Assembly (NCBI GenBank): GCA_018816735.1
Contig: JAHIVH010000008.1
Coordinates: 62,001 to 126,000 of the forward strand
From: Pseudomonadota bacterium
GTDB lineage: Bacteria > Desulfobacterota > Desulfobacteria > Desulfobacterales > JAHIVH01
Direction of reading: 5' to 3'
DNA length: 64,000 nucleotides
Shown here: positions 63,286 through 64,000 of the stretch, in pieces
Layout: each line of letters begins with the position of its first letter
Numbering within the stretch: the first letter of the stretch is position 1
Position numbers and translations under genes: made by a program
Notes under the pieces: model-generated
What the model saw: the letters and a program-made list of their open reading frames with translations, nothing else
The model's database searches: none
What the model was told of the DNA's origin: nothing

Positions 63286-63786
63286 ATGAGAAAAAAACAG
63301 TATTGCCATTTCTGCAGTGACACGCTTGAAGAAAGGTTTTTTGAAGGACGGCCCCGTCTTTTCTGCGCCAAATGCAACGAGCCGATATATGAAAACCCGG
63401 TTCCGGCAACCTGCCTGATCGTAACCGGTCAGGAAAAACGTGTTTTGCTTGTTAAAAGAAATGTTGAACCCCAAATAGGTTTCTGGTGCCTCCCCGGAGG
63501 TTTTATCGAACTCGGGGAAACACCGGAAGCATCAGCCTTGAGAGAATTAAAAGAGGAAACCGGCCTGACCGGTGAAATCGATCACCTTCTAGATGTGGTA
63601 TCAAATCCGAGCAAACTGTATCATACGGTTCTAATCGCCTGTTATGTTGTCAGACATTTTTCAGGTGAACTCATTGCCGGTGATGATGCATCTGAAACAC
63701 AATTTTTCCCTTTTCAGGCGTTACCGGAAATCGCATTTAAAAGTCACGAAAAATTATTAAATAAATTTTATTTAAAAATACAATAG
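63286..63786 (+). CDS. NUDIX hydrolase with N-terminal zinc ribbon
   Basis: A 166-residue NUDIX protein. A zinc ribbon (YCHFCSDTLEER then LFCAKCNEPIYENP) precedes the NUDIX box GFIELGETPEASALRELKEETGLTGEI (about 70-96), which fits GX5EX7REUXEEXGU. The layout resembles NudC-type NADH pyrophosphatases, though shorter than full-length NudC, so NADH or a related nucleotide diphosphate is a guess. No clear ribosome site before ATG 63286. It is the last recognisable gene of the window. Confidence 0.88.
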   Translation: MRKKQYCHFCSDTLEERFFEGRPRLFCAKCNEPIYENPVPATCLIVTGQEKRVLLVKRNVEPQIGFWCLPGGFIELGETPEASALRELKEETGLTGEIDHLLDVVSNPSKLYHTVLIACYVVRHFSGELIAGDDASETQFFPFQALPEIAFKSHEKLLNKFYLKIQ

Positions 63787-64000
63787 GTTGAAAAAAATTT
63801 CCTTTAGTCCGTCTTGTTGAAATTAATTTTGACGATGCGTTTAACATTCTGGATTGACTATTCAAAACTATTTGATAATATAGATTAAAACATTGTTCAT
63901 CGAAATCATTTTTTTTCAATGGGTATGCGTTTTTTCCTAAAGTTTTGAGAATACCTTGCCGAAGAACGTTGTAAGGGGGATTAAATAAAATGGAAATACC

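Noticed and set aside
1-64000. CRISPR arrays, insertion sequences, tRNA or rRNA genes
   Set aside because: No regular repeat-spacer pattern, no transposase and no tRNA-like T-loop context were found on reading both strands; weak or divergent elements could be missed by eye.

Overview
The window looks like chromosomal DNA of an anaerobic deltaproteobacterium, most likely a sulfate reducer of the Desulfobacterales. This is an inference from gene content: two 11-heme cytochromes, an EtfAB pair beside a membrane Fe-S ETF:quinone oxidoreductase, a long DmdC-type acyl-CoA dehydrogenase, a NifX-like protein, an FmdB zinc ribbon, and a hybrid kinase with an HDOD partner. I saw no tRNA, rRNA, CRISPR array, insertion sequence or phage gene.

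Layout. 1-3335: a decayed RND efflux operon (adaptor and pump, both broken) beside an intact TetR repressor with two matching operator-like sites. 3616-6731: exported amidohydrolase lipoprotein, HlyIII-like membrane protein, GC-rich spermidine-synthase-like methyltransferase. 6804-16258: an eight-gene biosynthetic operon on the minus strand, in transcription order fatty acyl-AMP ligase, acyl-CoA-dehydrogenase-like flavoenzyme, stand-alone adenylation enzyme, HemN-like radical SAM enzyme, KASIII-like synthase, carrier protein, DXS-like thiamine enzyme, second carrier protein. This is the best candidate for an undescribed system. 16734-22747: DJ-1/PfpI protein, glycosyltransferase, YkgJ-like protein, EamA transporter, acetylornithine aminotransferase, NifX-like, FmdB-like and an unrecognised 149-residue protein. 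22833-24827: acyl-CoA dehydrogenase with its promoter and terminator.

24959-38089 is an envelope region: LTA-synthase-like sulfatase, a two-component pair, a second response regulator coupled to an HExxH protein, two PAP2 phosphatases, GT2 and GT-C glycosyltransferases and a beta-barrel protein. 37223-41046 holds two exported rhodanese proteins with eight rhodanese domains in all, six of them in one lipoprotein. 41212-49778: S4 protein, M18 aminopeptidase, HDOD protein plus large hybrid kinase, glycerol kinase, cyclophilin, two small proteins. 50146-52668: chemoreceptor with two CZB-like motifs outside the membrane. 52731-57494: a porin/cytochrome operon that looks like an outer-membrane electron conduit. 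57598-61735: EtfA, EtfB and the ETF:quinone oxidoreductase. 61974-63786: class II aldolase and NUDIX hydrolase. Nothing was recognised in 63787-64000.

How the parts may connect (inference). The 604-residue acyl-CoA dehydrogenase, EtfAB and the membrane oxidoreductase would form a fatty-acid oxidation route into the quinone pool. The porin/cytochrome operon could move electrons across the outer membrane. The biosynthetic operon would load a fatty acid and an oxidised amino acid on carrier proteins and join them with KASIII-like and thiamine chemistry. All family calls come from reading the sequence and remembered family motifs; no database search was run.
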